From NCBI RefSeq assembly GCF_000219625.1, contig NC_018213.1, forward strand, positions 310,001 through 374,000: a stretch of 64,000 nucleotides of DNA, written 5' to 3'. Both the position numbers and the translations under genes were made by a program. Below the pieces are notes generated by a model that was not told the origin of the DNA, made no database searches, and was given only the letters and a program-made list of their open reading frames with translations. Origin of the DNA: Zymoseptoria tritici IPO323 (Eukaryota; Ascomycota; Dothideomycetes; Mycosphaerellales; Mycosphaerellaceae). The first letter of the stretch is position 1. Every line of letters begins with the position of its first letter. Below, one piece after another: positions 39,910 to 50,700 of this stretch.

Positions 39910-42816
39910 TCAAGCAACAACCTTCTCCCTCAGCATACCAATAAACATCGCTCCACTGACTCCCTGGTCCGCTCGGTCCTCAACAAGCATCGTCTGTGCC
40001 CACAATCTCAAACTTGGCTCTCCATCCTCGCGGATGAGGTAGAGCGGTGGAACGACAATGCTTCCACATCCCTTTCCACGGTGATCCCTGGACTTCTCGA
40101 CAACAGCACGCACACGCTCGTTCATTTCCGACTCCAGCACTGGTAGCGAAGTCTTTCCTTGTTTGAGCTGATTCTTGTCCTCGGTGCCAAACACATCGTT
40201 GATCAAAGCCGGGACGGCATCGCGGCCGAGCCAAAGGAATTGCGTTTGGCCGTCATCGATGAGGTATAGACCGAATGGAACAATGTTGCCGGAGGTCAGG
40301 TTGAGTGGTGGTGGCATGGTGATCGCGCCGGTCTCCGGGTTGGGAAGACCGGCATCGTCAGGCATATCGTGCAGCGAGTAGAGGCGAGGGTAAATGTATT
40401 GGATGAGGAGCGGAAGAGGGAGGGTCGATAGGAGGCAGAGCGCGGCTGATCGCAAGTCGGTGGGGATTTGAGCGGATTTTCGCAGGCCAAGCTATGATTT
40501 GATCAGTACGTAGAACGAGAGACAGAAGTGTGACTTCACTTACATTCTTCATGAGACCCAAGAAGAGCATTGGCAGAGCTCGGAGGTTAGCTGGGAATTG
40601 GAGACCGCCTCCGCCCATATTTCCACCGCCGAGCTCCTTCTTGTAGGTCTGCAAGAGCTCAATCATCTTGGCTTGAAGAGCGTCCCGCGCAGCATCCAAT
40701 CCACTGCTCAGCGCCCTTTCAACAGCCTTGTGAGAGAAGTAGGCAGTGATGGCCTGCTGATCGGCGGAAGCGTAGACGTCGGCCATGTTCTGGGTGACTG
40801 GAATGCTCAGAGTCATGACACGGATTCTGCGCTCGCCATTGCAGGTCGTGTGCAGAACACCGACTTGCAAGCAAGCAAATGCTTTTGTGATGCTCTCATC
40901 GATGGCAATCTCGACCACGTACGCCTGATCTCTGGGCATAGCAGGGAACGCGCACAAGTCGCTGGATCTGTTGAAGAAATTGCCGTAGAATGCGCTTGGT
41001 CGGAGGCCAGTTGTTGTACGCACTCGCAACACCGCCTCTAGTCCGATCTCGGAAGATAAATAATCGCTGAACTCAGTGGCGAATTTGATGGCATCCTCTG
41101 TCCTTGCGGCGTTCCAGGCAGGGTAGAAATATGTCTGACCACCAGTATATCTCGGCAAATTGCTCAAGCTAGCCACATCCTGATACTGTGCGCTGAACAA
41201 GAACATGTCGATCGAGACCTGCGTCTTACTACATTCGACAGCAAAGCTCTTGTAGAAGGCGTTGGCCGTTTGAAGAAGAGGGTTCTCCTTGGACGTGCCG
41301 AGCAGCTTCTTGTCCTCGCGCATTTCAAGCTTGCCGTAGCCGATGTTCGGTAGAGTAGCAGAAAGGACAACGACTTTGCCACCAACGTGGCTAATCAGCT
41401 TGTGACCAGCACGCAAAGCTGAGCCCATGGCAGAGCTGGGGTTTTGTGTGTTGGCGAACATGCTTTGAAGCTTGGTGAGGAAGCCTTCGATGTTGGCTCG
41501 GCATTCCGACAGGTTCACCAGGAGATCTTCTGGGGTTGGCAAAAACGGCTCGTCCAGATCGCTCACCACCAGCATCTTAGCCTCATTATTCTCACCACCA
41601 TCGCGCGGGATGCTGAAGTAGTGCAGCGAGCTGTCCACCGCCATGAAGCCAAGTCGTGTCCGTCTGTCGGTATTTGGTATCCGGTCCAAGCTCTCCAAAA
41701 TGCATCGAGCCGCAGTCGCCAAAAGTCCGCTGGTAACGCCGGCAAAGCTGACATCGAACAAAAAGAGGTAGATCAATGGCTGAGGCGCCCGGACCATGTA
41801 TTCCTGGGGTGCAACAAATTCACTGACCGCGTAATTCAACTCAGGTCGCTGCCATCTGTCCACCGATGTTTGCTTCACGCTGTCCCAATCAAAGCTTTGC
41901 GGCACATCGTTCGTCAAGTTGCACATATTACACCGCCATCTGTGCGAGTGGTCCAAAAAGCTTGCAAAAGGGTTCATGTATGTCCGACATCTTCTGCAAC
42001 GAGCAATGACCTGATCATGCTGGACCGGCACATCGTCCTCTGCATCGTGGAGTGCGGCGTAAGGCTGGATGATCAAAGCGAAGGGGAGCTTGCTCTTCTT
42101 GAGGAGGGAGTTGGTTGCGGGCATGGCATTGAGCGTCGATCGTACATATTTCGGCGGGCAGTTGGCGAATGGTGATGGCGTGACGGAGGACTACACCTGC
42201 TCGTTAGTTGATACTCCTTTACGCTTCTACAACCTCGGCGACTCACATTCGGGGGAAGAATAATTGGCGGCGGCGGCTGGTCCAAATCGCTGACATGGAA
42301 TGGCTGGCCCTGCATGCTGACATCCACAGGCTGAAGAGAGTTGAGCTTCATCTGCACGCCTTGCTGTTGTGGCTGTGGTGGCTGCATTGGTTGTTGTCCA
42401 CCCATGTTCATTTGGCCAAACTGCTGTGACAATCCTTGTGCACCAACGGGAGCGCCAGGTGCTGGGTAGCCGGCAGCAGGAGCCTCGTAGCCTCCTTGAG
42501 CTCCATATTGAGGTTGCTGATATCCGCCTTGGGCCATTGGGCTTTGCGCAGCTGGGTCTCCATATCCAGGCTGTTGTGGCATACCATAACCTGGCTGCTG
42601 AGCGACGGGCTGGGCCTGATAGCCATATGCAGGCGCAGCTGCTGGTTGTCCTCCATACCCTGCGGCTGCTGGTGGTCCTCCCTGTTGAGAGTTGGCTCCA
42701 GCACCGAACTCGTATGCTTGTCCTGCGTAACGATTCTTTTTCTTTGAGGGAGCTGCGGGAGCGGGCGCTGATGTGCCATCCTGCTCAGGCATTCCCTCGT
42801 TGTAGGGGTTGGCCAT
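39910..42816 (-). CDS. SEC24: COPII coat cargo-binding subunit Sec24
   Basis: Three exons, 42816-42247, 42190-40544 and 40491-39910, give 932 residues, all in phase. The first 190 residues are the usual flexible region rich in Gln, Pro, Gly and Tyr. The zinc finger follows as [11 protein letters not shown] ... CNMC, then the trunk ([19 protein letters not shown]), beta-barrel, helical part and the gelsolin-like domain ([20 protein letters not shown]). Sec24 pairs with Sec23 to select cargo at ER exit sites. The last intron (52 nt) falls between GLMKN and [10 protein letters not shown], joining the helical domain. It is a complete and ordinary housekeeping gene. Confidence 0.95.
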
Positions 42817-43538
42817 CGCGTGTCGTGTCGAGGTCAGCTTTCGCTATCGTTGTGTCCAAGGTGTGACCTTCGCGGAGGTGTTTGTGAGGGGTGTTGAGAT
42901 TGGCGAGCGGCGAATTGCCCGGACACGGCTTGACGAATGGTAATTTCAGTTCCAGGCAACCAGTATAGGAGGTGGTGATGTTGCTGTAACGTGGCCGTTG
43001 CTGATGCGCGTACCGGAAGATGGAGGTGTTCTTGGTTCGGAAGTGGGCTTGGAAATGCGCGAGCTTCACATGCGGAATGCGGCCGGCAGCAAGCGGACAA
43101 GCAAGCAAGTCGCTGAACAGCAATGCTTTCTACACGAAAAGTAGTTTCGAACAACGACGTTTATCCTGCCAGCACTGACTTCAAATACATCACTGGCATA
43201 TTCAAGACAAAGTAATCACCTCCTGACCTCGAGTCAACAGAGATGCCAAGTGGAAGGGCAAGTTTGCAACGTCGTTCACAATCGCTATTGATGCCTGAGG
43301 CAGCATCTGCTACAGCTGCTTGTTGGCCGTCGTTGGTTGGACAGCACCGTGCTGAACGTCGGTCCCATCGAACCATGCATGAACCAGAGCCTTGATACGC
43401 ATTCGGTATCTCATGCGCTGTTCAAGCATTTTGCTGTCCCTCCTCGAACTCGTGTTCCACCTGTTACCCACTGTCCCGATCGCCGTCTTCGCCCCTCTTT
43501 CATCACCTGCAGAGTTCTCAAGCACTGTGGCAAGTCCT
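42817..43538. other. Intergenic, SEC24 promoter side
   Basis: About 720 bases between the SEC24 start and the stop of the RNase III-fold gene on the same strand. Short open frames on both strands show no family motif. I see no separate gene. Confidence 0.5.
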
Positions 43539-44504
43539 TCAATCAAGTTTGATGTGGTAGAGGACCTCGAGAAAACGCTTGACCGCCGCCAAATCCTTAT
43601 CAGAGTCAACCCAGATGGCCCCGATGATAGCTTCTACCAAAGTCCCCAACATCTTTGAACTTGGATCTCTGCTGACAATGAAGGGTACCAAGAGGTCGCG
43701 TAATCCATGCCGCCGAGCCGCTTCAGCTAACGCTGCATTCGTCCCGCGGTCCTGGCCGAAGATGTGCGTCTCGTCTGTGATGGAGGTCAGCACGCGGAAC
43801 AGAGCAGATGATCTTACATGAGAGCATTTGAAAGAGGAAGGACTCTGTCCGTGTGGTGAGAGAGGGGCCTTACACAAAGTCTCGTTCACCCCAAATCGGC
43901 TATCCAGGAGCGCGGTCTTCAGCACCGTGTCGCCGAGGATTGCGAGGCGCCAATTTCCACTCTTTATCAACTTGTCCGAGATGATTACCGCCGTCTTGAA
44001 TGGATACAATGCCTCTCGGATCAACTCTGCCTTTTTGAAGGAGTAGCGTGTAACTTCCTCGACCAGAGCCTTCGAGCGCAGGAACTTCGCGTCATCCATC
44101 ACAAGAACAGGATACATCTTCGGCTCGGCCGCTCGTTTGGGCTCGGGTATCCGCGTGCGCTCCGGCAAGCGCTCTCGCTTTCGTACGCGCTTCCGGCTGG
44201 ACCGACTGAACGAGATCGACGTGTTGCTGATGTCCGCATCCTCATCAGAGTCCTCGATCACGATGATCTCTCGTGGCAGATTCAAAGCGGCCAGGATGCC
44301 AGCCTCCGCGTCCTCAGAGTCATCGTCAAGATCGATCGGGTGCTCAAGACATGACCCCGCCACCGAGTCCCGACGCGCAGTGACACGTCCGGAATTTGGC
44401 GGCGGGCGCATGTGATGCTGACCATCGAGACTATCACTGGATGCCGAGCGCTTACGCTTCAAGCTCTGACCCAAGAGGTCGAGCTCCTGTTCGAGCGTGC
44501 TCAT
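43539..44504 (-). CDS. RNase III-fold protein, probably catalytically dead
   Basis: The ATG at 44504 opens MSTLEQELDLLGQSLKRKRS, followed by an acidic and then basic low-complexity region to about residue 130. A single RNase III domain occupies the C-terminal half (LAILGDTVLKTALLDSRFGV ... LVEAIIGAIWVD). An optional intron at 43775-43873 (99 nt, so in frame either way) would give 288 residues spliced or 321 unspliced. The spliced form reads VNETLYETHIFGQ and fits the family better. At the signature, where active enzymes have NERLEFLGD, this protein has NWRLAILGD. In the later DxxE pair the Asp is replaced (GTLVEA). Three of four metal ligands thus seem lost. It may bind RNA or act in mitochondrial ribosomes like other dead relatives, which is inference. 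Confidence 0.75.
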   Translation of the reverse strand: MSTLEQELDLLGQSLKRKRSASSDSLDGQHHMRPPPNSGRVTARRDSVAGSCLEHPIDLDDDSEDAEAGILAALNLPREIIVIEDSDEDADISNTSISFSRSSRKRVRKRERLPERTRIPEPKRAAEPKMYPVLVMDDAKFLRSKALVEEVTRYSFKKAELIREALYPFKTAVIISDKLIKSGNWRLAILGDTVLKTALLDSRFGVNETLCKAPLSPHGQSPSSFKCSHVRSSALFRVLTSITDETHIFGQDRGTNAALAEAARRHGLRDLLVPFIVSRDPSSKMLGTLVEAIIGAIWVDSDKDLAAVKRFLEVLYHIKLD

Positions 44505-45230
44505 TGTGCTGAGTCGACCAAGGGAGGCGGTCTGTACGTAGCGTGCGCGAGGAGTTTGGGCTTGAGCCGCGGTTGCTGAGCGAAATGCGAGGGTGAAGCG
44601 CAAAGGGTGGCAAGTCGATAATCCAGTGTGGAGTCTGCAGCGATCTCTGGGAGTAATATAACGTGAGCAGTGGCGACGTTGAGGATGTGAGGTGATTTGC
44701 TTGAGTTTCTACCGTGAGCACCAGAATGCTGTTTGGCGAAGGTGAACTTGCGGGTTGTTGTCGTGTCGACTTGTGGCCTCCGAGCTGCGCGACTTGAGTG
44801 TCTTGAGTATCGTAAGGCTGTACTGAAAGGTCTCGAAAGAATGTTTCGGAGCAGTCTCACGATCCTCAAGAACCTCAAGACACGTCGTTCTTGAAAGTGC
44901 GTTGAGAAAAGTGAAGTTGATGTTTCGGCGGAAATTGTTGTCAGGTGTCAAGTGCGAAGTGCGAAGACTTGCAGCGCGACGCCCGCCTCAAACTCCGTTG
45001 CCATTCACTCGCGCTCTAGGCAACCACCTCGCACTATTATGCCATATCGGGGACATTGCACGGCACGAGACTATAGGCTGCTGTCAGTGTCAAACATCAA
45101 CCATGACAGTATTTTTTCTGCTACTCACTGCATTGTTCTTTAGCCCCGACGTGATGCAACACCGATCACAAATCACCGGGCAAGATCGAACCACCAGAAT
45201 GGGGAACGCTACGTCGTACACAAGACACTC
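44505..45230. other. Intergenic, no gene seen
   Basis: About 725 bases upstream of the RNase III-fold gene and downstream of HEM4. The frame of the former is open back to 44603 but without an ATG. No other gene is supported. Confidence 0.45.
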
Positions 45231-46229
45231 TTACGCACTTCCACCATCGAAGCTCACTATACCTTCCGCCACACCCTCCGGACTTGGCTTCTCTGCGCAC
45301 ACATCGGGCTCAAACTCAAACTGCTCCATCAGGAAATCCCTCGTCGTAGGCCCGATCGTAGCAATCCGCGTCGTCATGGGCCCAGAAACGATCTCTTTCC
45401 TCCCTGCACTGTATTTCGCCGTCTTCTCATCCAGCCAGCCCAACGCACTGAGCATGGCCTCGCACCCTTGCGGACTGAAGACGACAACCCACTGCTCCTT
45501 CACTTTGGCCGCCTTGGCCTCCCTTAGCAACATGGTGAAGTCCTCCTCAAATGAAGTCATCTCTCCTGTCTCATACACAACCACCTCCGTGACAGGTATC
45601 CGTTCTGATGGGACGAGCTCCTCTGACTGCAGCGACTTTGGAATGATGTCTCTGCGTTGCTCGCCGACCAGGAATAGAAGTGGAAGCTTTCGGCCGTCCA
45701 GGTGAGTGACTTCTTTGGACAATGTTTTATGCCAGCCGAGAATGAACTGAGCCAACGCATCGCCATTACCAGTCTGCTCGCCAATGATGGGACATGGCAG
45801 ATCAAGCGCCTTGACCCCTTTCGCGGTGGCTGATCCGACCACATAAATCGGCATGTCCTTGTCGAAGAGCGTTTGCTTCCTCGCTGGATTCAGCTTGGCT
45901 ACTACACTTGTGAACGCATCCACTGCACGTTGCGAGGTGAAGATCATGCCGCCGTATCTCTTTGCTGGGTTGTTGCATGCCTTTTGTCGAGCTGTGGCGG
46001 GGCTACCACCCGCGAATGCGTATCGTTCAGCTGCGAGCCTCAGATTCCGCAGAGCATCGTCCCGAAACATGTGATCCAGGACTGGGACGAATACGGGCTT
46101 GAAGTGGCCATTTTGTAAGGTAGTGAAGTGCTCCTCGTATGCATCGTTGGGTGAAGATATGGTCTTTAGCAGGTAGACTGGCGTCTGTCCCACCGTGAGG
46201 TCTTTGAGTCGAGCTGTGACGTCTTCCAT
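45231..46229 (-). CDS. HEM4: Uroporphyrinogen-III synthase
   Basis: An intronless gene of 332 residues from the ATG at 46229. The HemD fold is seen in YLLKTISSPNDAYEEHF, GGMIFTSQRAVDAF, PIYVVGSATAKGVKAL, VVVYETGE, WVVVFSPQGCEAML and RIATIGPTTRDFLM, which are the paired alternating strands and loops of the two domains. It closes the linear hydroxymethylbilane to uroporphyrinogen III in haem synthesis, in the cytosol. It is somewhat longer than the yeast enzyme because of a middle insertion (LGWHKTLSKEVTHLDGRKLP). It is divergent from ERV1 over a 287-bp shared promoter. Confidence 0.92.
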   Translation of the reverse strand: MEDVTARLKDLTVGQTPVYLLKTISSPNDAYEEHFTTLQNGHFKPVFVPVLDHMFRDDALRNLRLAAERYAFAGGSPATARQKACNNPAKRYGGMIFTSQRAVDAFTSVVAKLNPARKQTLFDKDMPIYVVGSATAKGVKALDLPCPIIGEQTGNGDALAQFILGWHKTLSKEVTHLDGRKLPLLFLVGEQRRDIIPKSLQSEELVPSERIPVTEVVVYETGEMTSFEEDFTMLLREAKAAKVKEQWVVVFSPQGCEAMLSALGWLDEKTAKYSAGRKEIVSGPMTTRIATIGPTTRDFLMEQFEFEPDVCAEKPSPEGVAEGIVSFDGGSA

Positions 46230-46516
46230 GGTCGTAGACACATCTGAAGAATCCGATCGAAGGTAATAAGCTGGCGGAAGGAGATGGATTGCAAGAGGTT
46301 CTCACCTCCGAGTTCGAGAGAGGTCGGAGCCCGCTGCACTTTGACCCCGGCACTTCCGAAAGTCTAAAAGTTTAAATGCTCACTCAACTCACGATCCGCG
46401 TCGAGAAGCACGGATCTTTGACCACGGGCTCTGTTAGATTTTGTCATGCTCGACATGGAGTCATGCCCTTCGATCTTCAGTTCCCCATCCTGTCGCATTT
46501 CTTCTGTTCTGTCGCA
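46230..46516. promoter_or_regulatory. Divergent promoter, HEM4 / ERV1
   Basis: These 287 bases separate the two start codons. The pairing of a haem-synthesis gene with a mitochondrial sulfhydryl oxidase suggests possible co-regulation. No specific motif is named. Confidence 0.5.
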
Positions 46517-47129
46517 ATGAGTACTGGACTCCCGCCACAGCCGCTGGACGCCTCCCCCGAACAGCGTATCCGCGCGCAGGACGATGACAAGGCGAAGACG
46601 CTGCCAAAGGGCGTCGTTCTTGGGCCCGATGGCAAGCCGTGCGTAGAGGGATAGACTGTCTGATTTGCAGTAGTTGACCGTCAGAACCAGTTGCCGCACA
46701 TGTACATCCTCGGCGTCGTGGAAGACCATGATGAAATCCGCCACCACGGGATCTTCAGCAAAGGCTCCGGTCACAGCACCACCTGCAGAGTGCCCACCAG
46801 ATGTAGAAGAGCTCGGTCGATCAACGTGGACGCTATTGCATACCCTCACAGCGAATTATCCGGAACGCCCATCCTTTGCACAGCAATCAGAGACCAAGCA
46901 GTTCATTGGACTTTTCGGCAAGCTATACCCATGTTGGGTTTGCGCCGATGACTTTCGTGCGTGGATGAAGGATGGAAACGAGCCGAGACTGAGTAATAGA
47001 GACGACTTTGGACGATGGATGTGTGAAGCTCATAACGCGGTCAACGAGAAGCTGGGAAAGAGCAAGTTCGACTGCAATAAGTGGGAGGAGCGATGGCGAA
47101 CAGGCTGGAAGGACGGCAGGTGTGATTAG
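46517..47129 (+). CDS. ERV1: Mitochondrial FAD-linked sulfhydryl oxidase Erv1
   Basis: Two exons, 46517-46638 and 46685-47129, give 188 residues. The shuttle pair CxxC is Cys44/Cys47 (SCRTCTSS) and the catalytic pair is Cys124/Cys127 in YPCWVCADDF. The FAD-binding region reads LGRSTWTLLHTLTANYPERP and FGRWMCEAHNAVNEKLGK, closed by the structural Cys in KFDC. It reoxidises Mia40 in the intermembrane space and passes electrons to cytochrome c. The intron is short (46 nt) and splits the KP codon before the shuttle motif. An upstream in-frame ATG at 46376 exists, but the ATG at 46517 matches the family start. Confidence 0.93.
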
Positions 47130-47705
47130 GGCATTGAAAACATTTAGGAAAGACTTCGGCATGCAAGACGTTGTCAAGCGGAGCTGTGATATGGGCGAAT
47201 TCCTTTTTACAAAGACAGAACGGAAACGAAACAGACGTTGCCAGTTGTCGAATGGACCGAACTTGGGATGTCCGCATGGGCACGTGTATTCCATCAGGGC
47301 TGGATCTGCAAAGAGTTGAGTGGAGTGGATCGAAGGAGGTGTCACATTCCAATCGCGTTCTCCAGACTCTATATGCAAGGAGTCTTCACCGCGCCCCTGA
47401 CAACAGTGCTTGAGTGGCGAAATCCACGCGCGACTTCACAGTTTCGTCGCAGCCTCTACGGCGTGATTAACGAAGGATACACGCGGAGGCTCAGGATTCG
47501 AAGGACCGCAGAAACATGATGTACTTCACCGATGGAAGGTTATGTTCTTGCAAAGCGTTGCGAAGTATGTCCCGCGATGTCGCGTTGTTGGGCCACGCAA
47601 TCTCTCCAGAAATGTTAGGAATGTGAGCTCATTGCATCTTGGGATATAGGCCGTCCACTCCTGATCCGCCTTCTTCACGACTCCCATCGTGCCGACTCAG
47701 CAATC
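47130..47705. other. Intergenic, no gene seen
   Basis: These 576 bases hold the ERV1 3' end and the promoter of the large secreted protein gene. Open frames present here have no recognisable motif. Confidence 0.5.
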
Positions 47706-50700
47706 ATGAAGTTGTTATTTCTGGCCCTTGTTGCTTCGTCTCTGGCTCAGCGATCCACTGGTGAGTACTGTTTTCCCTCGCCTTACACGGCACTGCTAAC
47801 ATACTCTTCTAGTGGTCCAGGTCGTCACAGTCGTTGTCAGCAAGTGTTGCGATACCACGGTTGGAGAACCTTCGAGTAAGCCTTCGACGCACTGCAAAGG
47901 ACATGGCCAACACATGAGCTGCAGAAGCTAATGCATCGCAGCGATATTCCCAATCAACAGTCCTACTCCTGCGCCTTCAAACTATGTCACAAGCTATCGG
48001 CCGTATACCCGTGCATCCATCATCACAGACACAATCACAGTGACGACGATATCCCCAAGTGGCACTGTCAGCGGCACGGTCATTCTCGAATCACCGCCGA
48101 GCTACGTCACGAGCTATGAGGAATACACAGGCACTGCGGTCTTGACCGCGTCGGCTACCACTCGAACGGTCATACCGCCGAGTGGAACGGTCAGCGGCAC
48201 AATCATCGTTGGAACTCCGAGGGAACGATATGTCACCACCACTCGAGCATATACAGGAACTTCTCCCATCACAGCACCCACGCCGGTGACAACCATACCG
48301 CCGAACGGCAACATTCCCGGCACTGTAATCGTCGAAGACAATGTCTACTATGTCACAAGCTACACAGGCTACTCTGGATCGTCAGTCTTGACTGCGCCAA
48401 TCACGTTGACCACAATTCCCCCAAGCGATACCGTCAGCGGAACGGTCATCATTGCAACACCAGTTAGCAACTTCGTATCGACTCCGGCACCGACGGCGTC
48501 TTACTTCGTGACCAGCTACGAGGAATACTCTGGCACCGAGGCAGTTACTGGCGATGTCACGCGAACGACCGTCCCCGCGAGTGGGACAACTCCAGGCACC
48601 GGTAAGATCATTGAGTTTCTCCTATCTTGCAATCGCTGATGAATTATCATAGTCATCATCGCCACCTTGCCCAATCGCTACGTCACCAGAACGGATCGCT
48701 ACACGGGCGCCAGCGTTATCACTATGCGAGTAACTGTGACCACCATTCCTCCTCGAGGCACTAATCCGGGTACATACGTCGTTGAGATTCCCGACTCGAC
48801 GTCCTTTGCGGAACCGCCTGGTTATTCCACCACCACCGTTCTGTACACCGGAGCGGCTACCATCACTGGTCCTGTGACTACCACCGTCCGCACTGCGAGC
48901 GGTACCTCTTTCGGGTATGTTGAGATTCAGACGCCTGGAACTTTTGTCACAACGACGATACTGTACACACGAAGCTCCACAATTACAGGTCCAATCACTA
49001 CGACTGTCTCTCCAAGTGGTACCGTTCCTGGCACTGTCATAGTCGAGACGCCAGCATCCATCACGCCGAATACAAACTATGTGACGCGGACGACGTTGTA
49101 CACTGGAGCGGAAACAATTACCGGCCCTCGGACTACGACCATCACACAGCCAAGCGGCACAAACGCAGGCACCATTGAGATTCAGACTCTAGCATCCGTG
49201 ACGCCAAACTCAGGCTATGCTACTTCGACAAGCTACGCTTCCACCGCATTTCCTGGAACCAGCACGTATTCGAGCGTGCCGCCGAGTGGTACTGTTCCTG
49301 GCACGATCTACATCATCCTGCCAGCGACGTACACAACAACCACACGATACATCACAAATCCGGGCCCGAGCGAGACTGCGGCCACCACTTATACCTCTGT
49401 GTTTTTCACGGGCGGAACTGTGCCCGGTACGGTGAATGTTGACATTCCTGGCTCCTACGTCACGGCGACAAGCTACTACGATAATTCAGTGGCTTCCACG
49501 ACCACTATTGCACAATATACTGGCGGCACTGCTCCGGGAACCGTGGTGGTGAACAACGTATGCTCGCGAGTCCAATTTAGAAAAAGGAGATCAGCTGACT
49601 TGATTACAGCCTCGATTCTACTCAACGGCCACTAGCTACTGGTCTCAGCCTGTTGCATCGACAACGACCGTTCGGACGTTCGGCGGGGGCAGTTCGACAG
49701 GCTACGTCGTTGTGAATCAACCAATCTTGTAAGTCCTCCAAAGGGAACCTCCACTCTCGAACTCAAACTCCCCACTCCATGCGACTGAGGTACAAGTCAT
49801 GGAGTGCAATCTGAGCGGTACGACGGAGGCATATCCTCTGCCCTACTGCGACGTTCGAAACAATATATCCAAGGGTGAAGGATCTGCACGAGCTTGTTTG
49901 CAGGGCGATTCCAAACCTCAGTCTGCGATCGTACCTATGTCTCTGATCTGAGCTACCGCTAACTCTTCTACCCTTTGCAAATAGGTACACCACACAGACT
50001 ACCTATTACAGTTCGGCTGTGCCATCCACGACGACATTGGCGACATTTTCAGGCGGCACATCGCCGGGCTTGGTTCAGGTCTATGAGCCCATCGGTTACG
50101 AGACAAGGACATCTTATTACTCTGGCACCGTTACATCCACAACCACGGTCAACACGTTCACAGGCGGCACTTCTTCGGGCCTCGTGGTGATTGACCAGCC
50201 GATTCTCTATATTACTCGTATGTCGAATCCGACCGTGATTCGAAATGTCCCAAGGCTTGCGCTGACGATCCACATAGAAACATCCTACGTTACCTCAATC
50301 ACCGCAGCGACTACTACAACGGTCAACTCGTATTCGGGAGGGACTTCCGCTGGCCTTCTGGTGATCAATCAGCCAGTCCTCTTTACTACCACAACCACGC
50401 CAACTACGACGACCACAACTACTCCTACCACGGTATGCTGTCAAGACTCTACGCTAAGCGACGCTTGCTGACCGAATGATCATCACTACAGACTACTACT
50501 ACCACGCCATTCCCTACTACCACTACAACGGTACGAAGCGCTTCGTTTTGTCTCGAGGGATGTACACTGATTACTATAGACTACAACACCGTTCCCCACC
50601 ACAACTACCCGCACGACAACTACTTCTACTACCACAACCACGCCAACCACGACTACCACTTCTACGACAACTACTTCGACAACTACTTCGACAACTACTT

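Noticed and set aside
47876..47941. Alternative acceptor at 47924 in the secreted protein gene
   Set aside because: It leads to a frame with an early stop; the acceptor at 47941 joins the repeat frame in phase.
49729..49984. Extra exon inside the 256-base intron of the secreted protein gene
   Set aside because: No stretch there resembles a repeat unit, and the flanking exons join in phase without it.
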